NCBI GenBank assembly: GCA_021815905.1
Contig: JAKAZP010000141.1
Span: 1 to 6,929 of the forward strand
Length of the DNA: 6,929 nucleotides
Direction of reading: 5' to 3'
Origin: Pseudomonadota bacterium
GTDB taxonomy: Bacteria > Pseudomonadota > Gammaproteobacteria > Steroidobacterales > Steroidobacteraceae
The notes under the pieces were generated by a model. That model ran no database searches. It worked only from the letters and a program-made list of their open reading frames with translations, and was not told where the DNA came from. This document shows, piece after piece, positions 6,779-6,929 of the stretch (position 1 is its first letter; the number at the start of each line of letters is the position of its first letter). The translations under genes were made by a program, and so were the position numbers.

Positions 6779-6929
6779 ATGACTGAAGCGCCGGCACCCG
6801 AGGCGGTGCCCCGGCACATCGCAATCACCATGGACGGCAACGGCCGCTGGGCCGCCGCGCGCGGGCAGCCGCGCTCGGCCGGCCACAAGGCCGGACTGAA
6901 GCCCGTGCGCCTGTGCGTCGAGGCGTGCA
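6779..6929 (+). CDS. uppS: Undecaprenyl diphosphate synthase (cis-prenyltransferase), 5' part only
   Basis: UppS adds eight isopentenyl units in cis to farnesyl diphosphate to make the C55 lipid carrier for peptidoglycan and O-antigen. Only 50 codons are in the window before the right edge. They contain the family's first signature, [13 protein letters not shown] at residues 13-25: D19 is the catalytic aspartate (D26 in E. coli), and G20-N21-G22-R23 form the diphosphate-binding loop. AGHKAG at 34-39 gives H36, matching catalytic H43 of E. coli. The ATG at 6779 lies 11 bases after the frr stop, with only a weak ribosome binding site, so it may depend on coupling to frr. The downstream neighbours (cdsA and dxr in related genomes) are outside the window. 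Confidence 0.95.
   Translation, partial: MTEAPAPEAVPRHIAITMDGNGRWAAARGQPRSAGHKAGLKPVRLCVEAC

Overview
This window is a piece of a GC-rich proteobacterial chromosome carrying two divergent blocks of housekeeping genes. The gene order, the protein sequences (closest in my memory to gamma- and betaproteobacterial versions) and an rpsB promoter of the type known from gammaproteobacteria point to a high-GC gammaproteobacterium, with a betaproteobacterium as the alternative. No mobile element, CRISPR array, tRNA, rRNA or defence-type gene is visible. I did not find a previously undescribed system.

Left block, minus strand (1-3190): map (methionine aminopeptidase) is followed 7 bases later by glnD (PII uridylyltransferase / uridylyl-removing enzyme). 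glnD starts with GTG and runs off the left edge after 804 codons. It holds the nucleotidyltransferase, HD and first ACT domains, but not the second ACT domain.

Centre (3191-3425): a 235-base divergent control region. It holds a strong sigma70-type promoter for rpsB (extended -10, 17-base spacer, GC-rich discriminator), a weaker candidate map promoter that overlaps it on the other strand, and an rpsB leader of about 125 bases with an 8-bp long-range stem and two mutually exclusive pairings. This is the setting in which ribosomal protein S2 is known to control rpsB-tsf in E. coli.

Right block, plus strand (3426-6929): rpsB (S2), tsf (EF-Ts), pyrH (UMP kinase), frr (ribosome recycling factor) and the first 50 codons of uppS (undecaprenyl diphosphate synthase). 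The genes cover ribosome assembly, elongation, recycling, pyrimidine supply and the lipid carrier for the cell wall. dxr, which lies between frr and uppS in E. coli, is not there; the order matches Pseudomonas-like genomes.

The points worth a second look are a charge-patterned C-terminal extension of about 93 residues on S2, the rpsB leader with its overlapping divergent promoters, a perfect 11-base tandem repeat that forms a GC hairpin between tsf and pyrH, and a four-tract G-quadruplex motif just upstream of the frr ribosome binding site. The very long extra open frames in this window are codon-aligned antisense shadows of the real genes.
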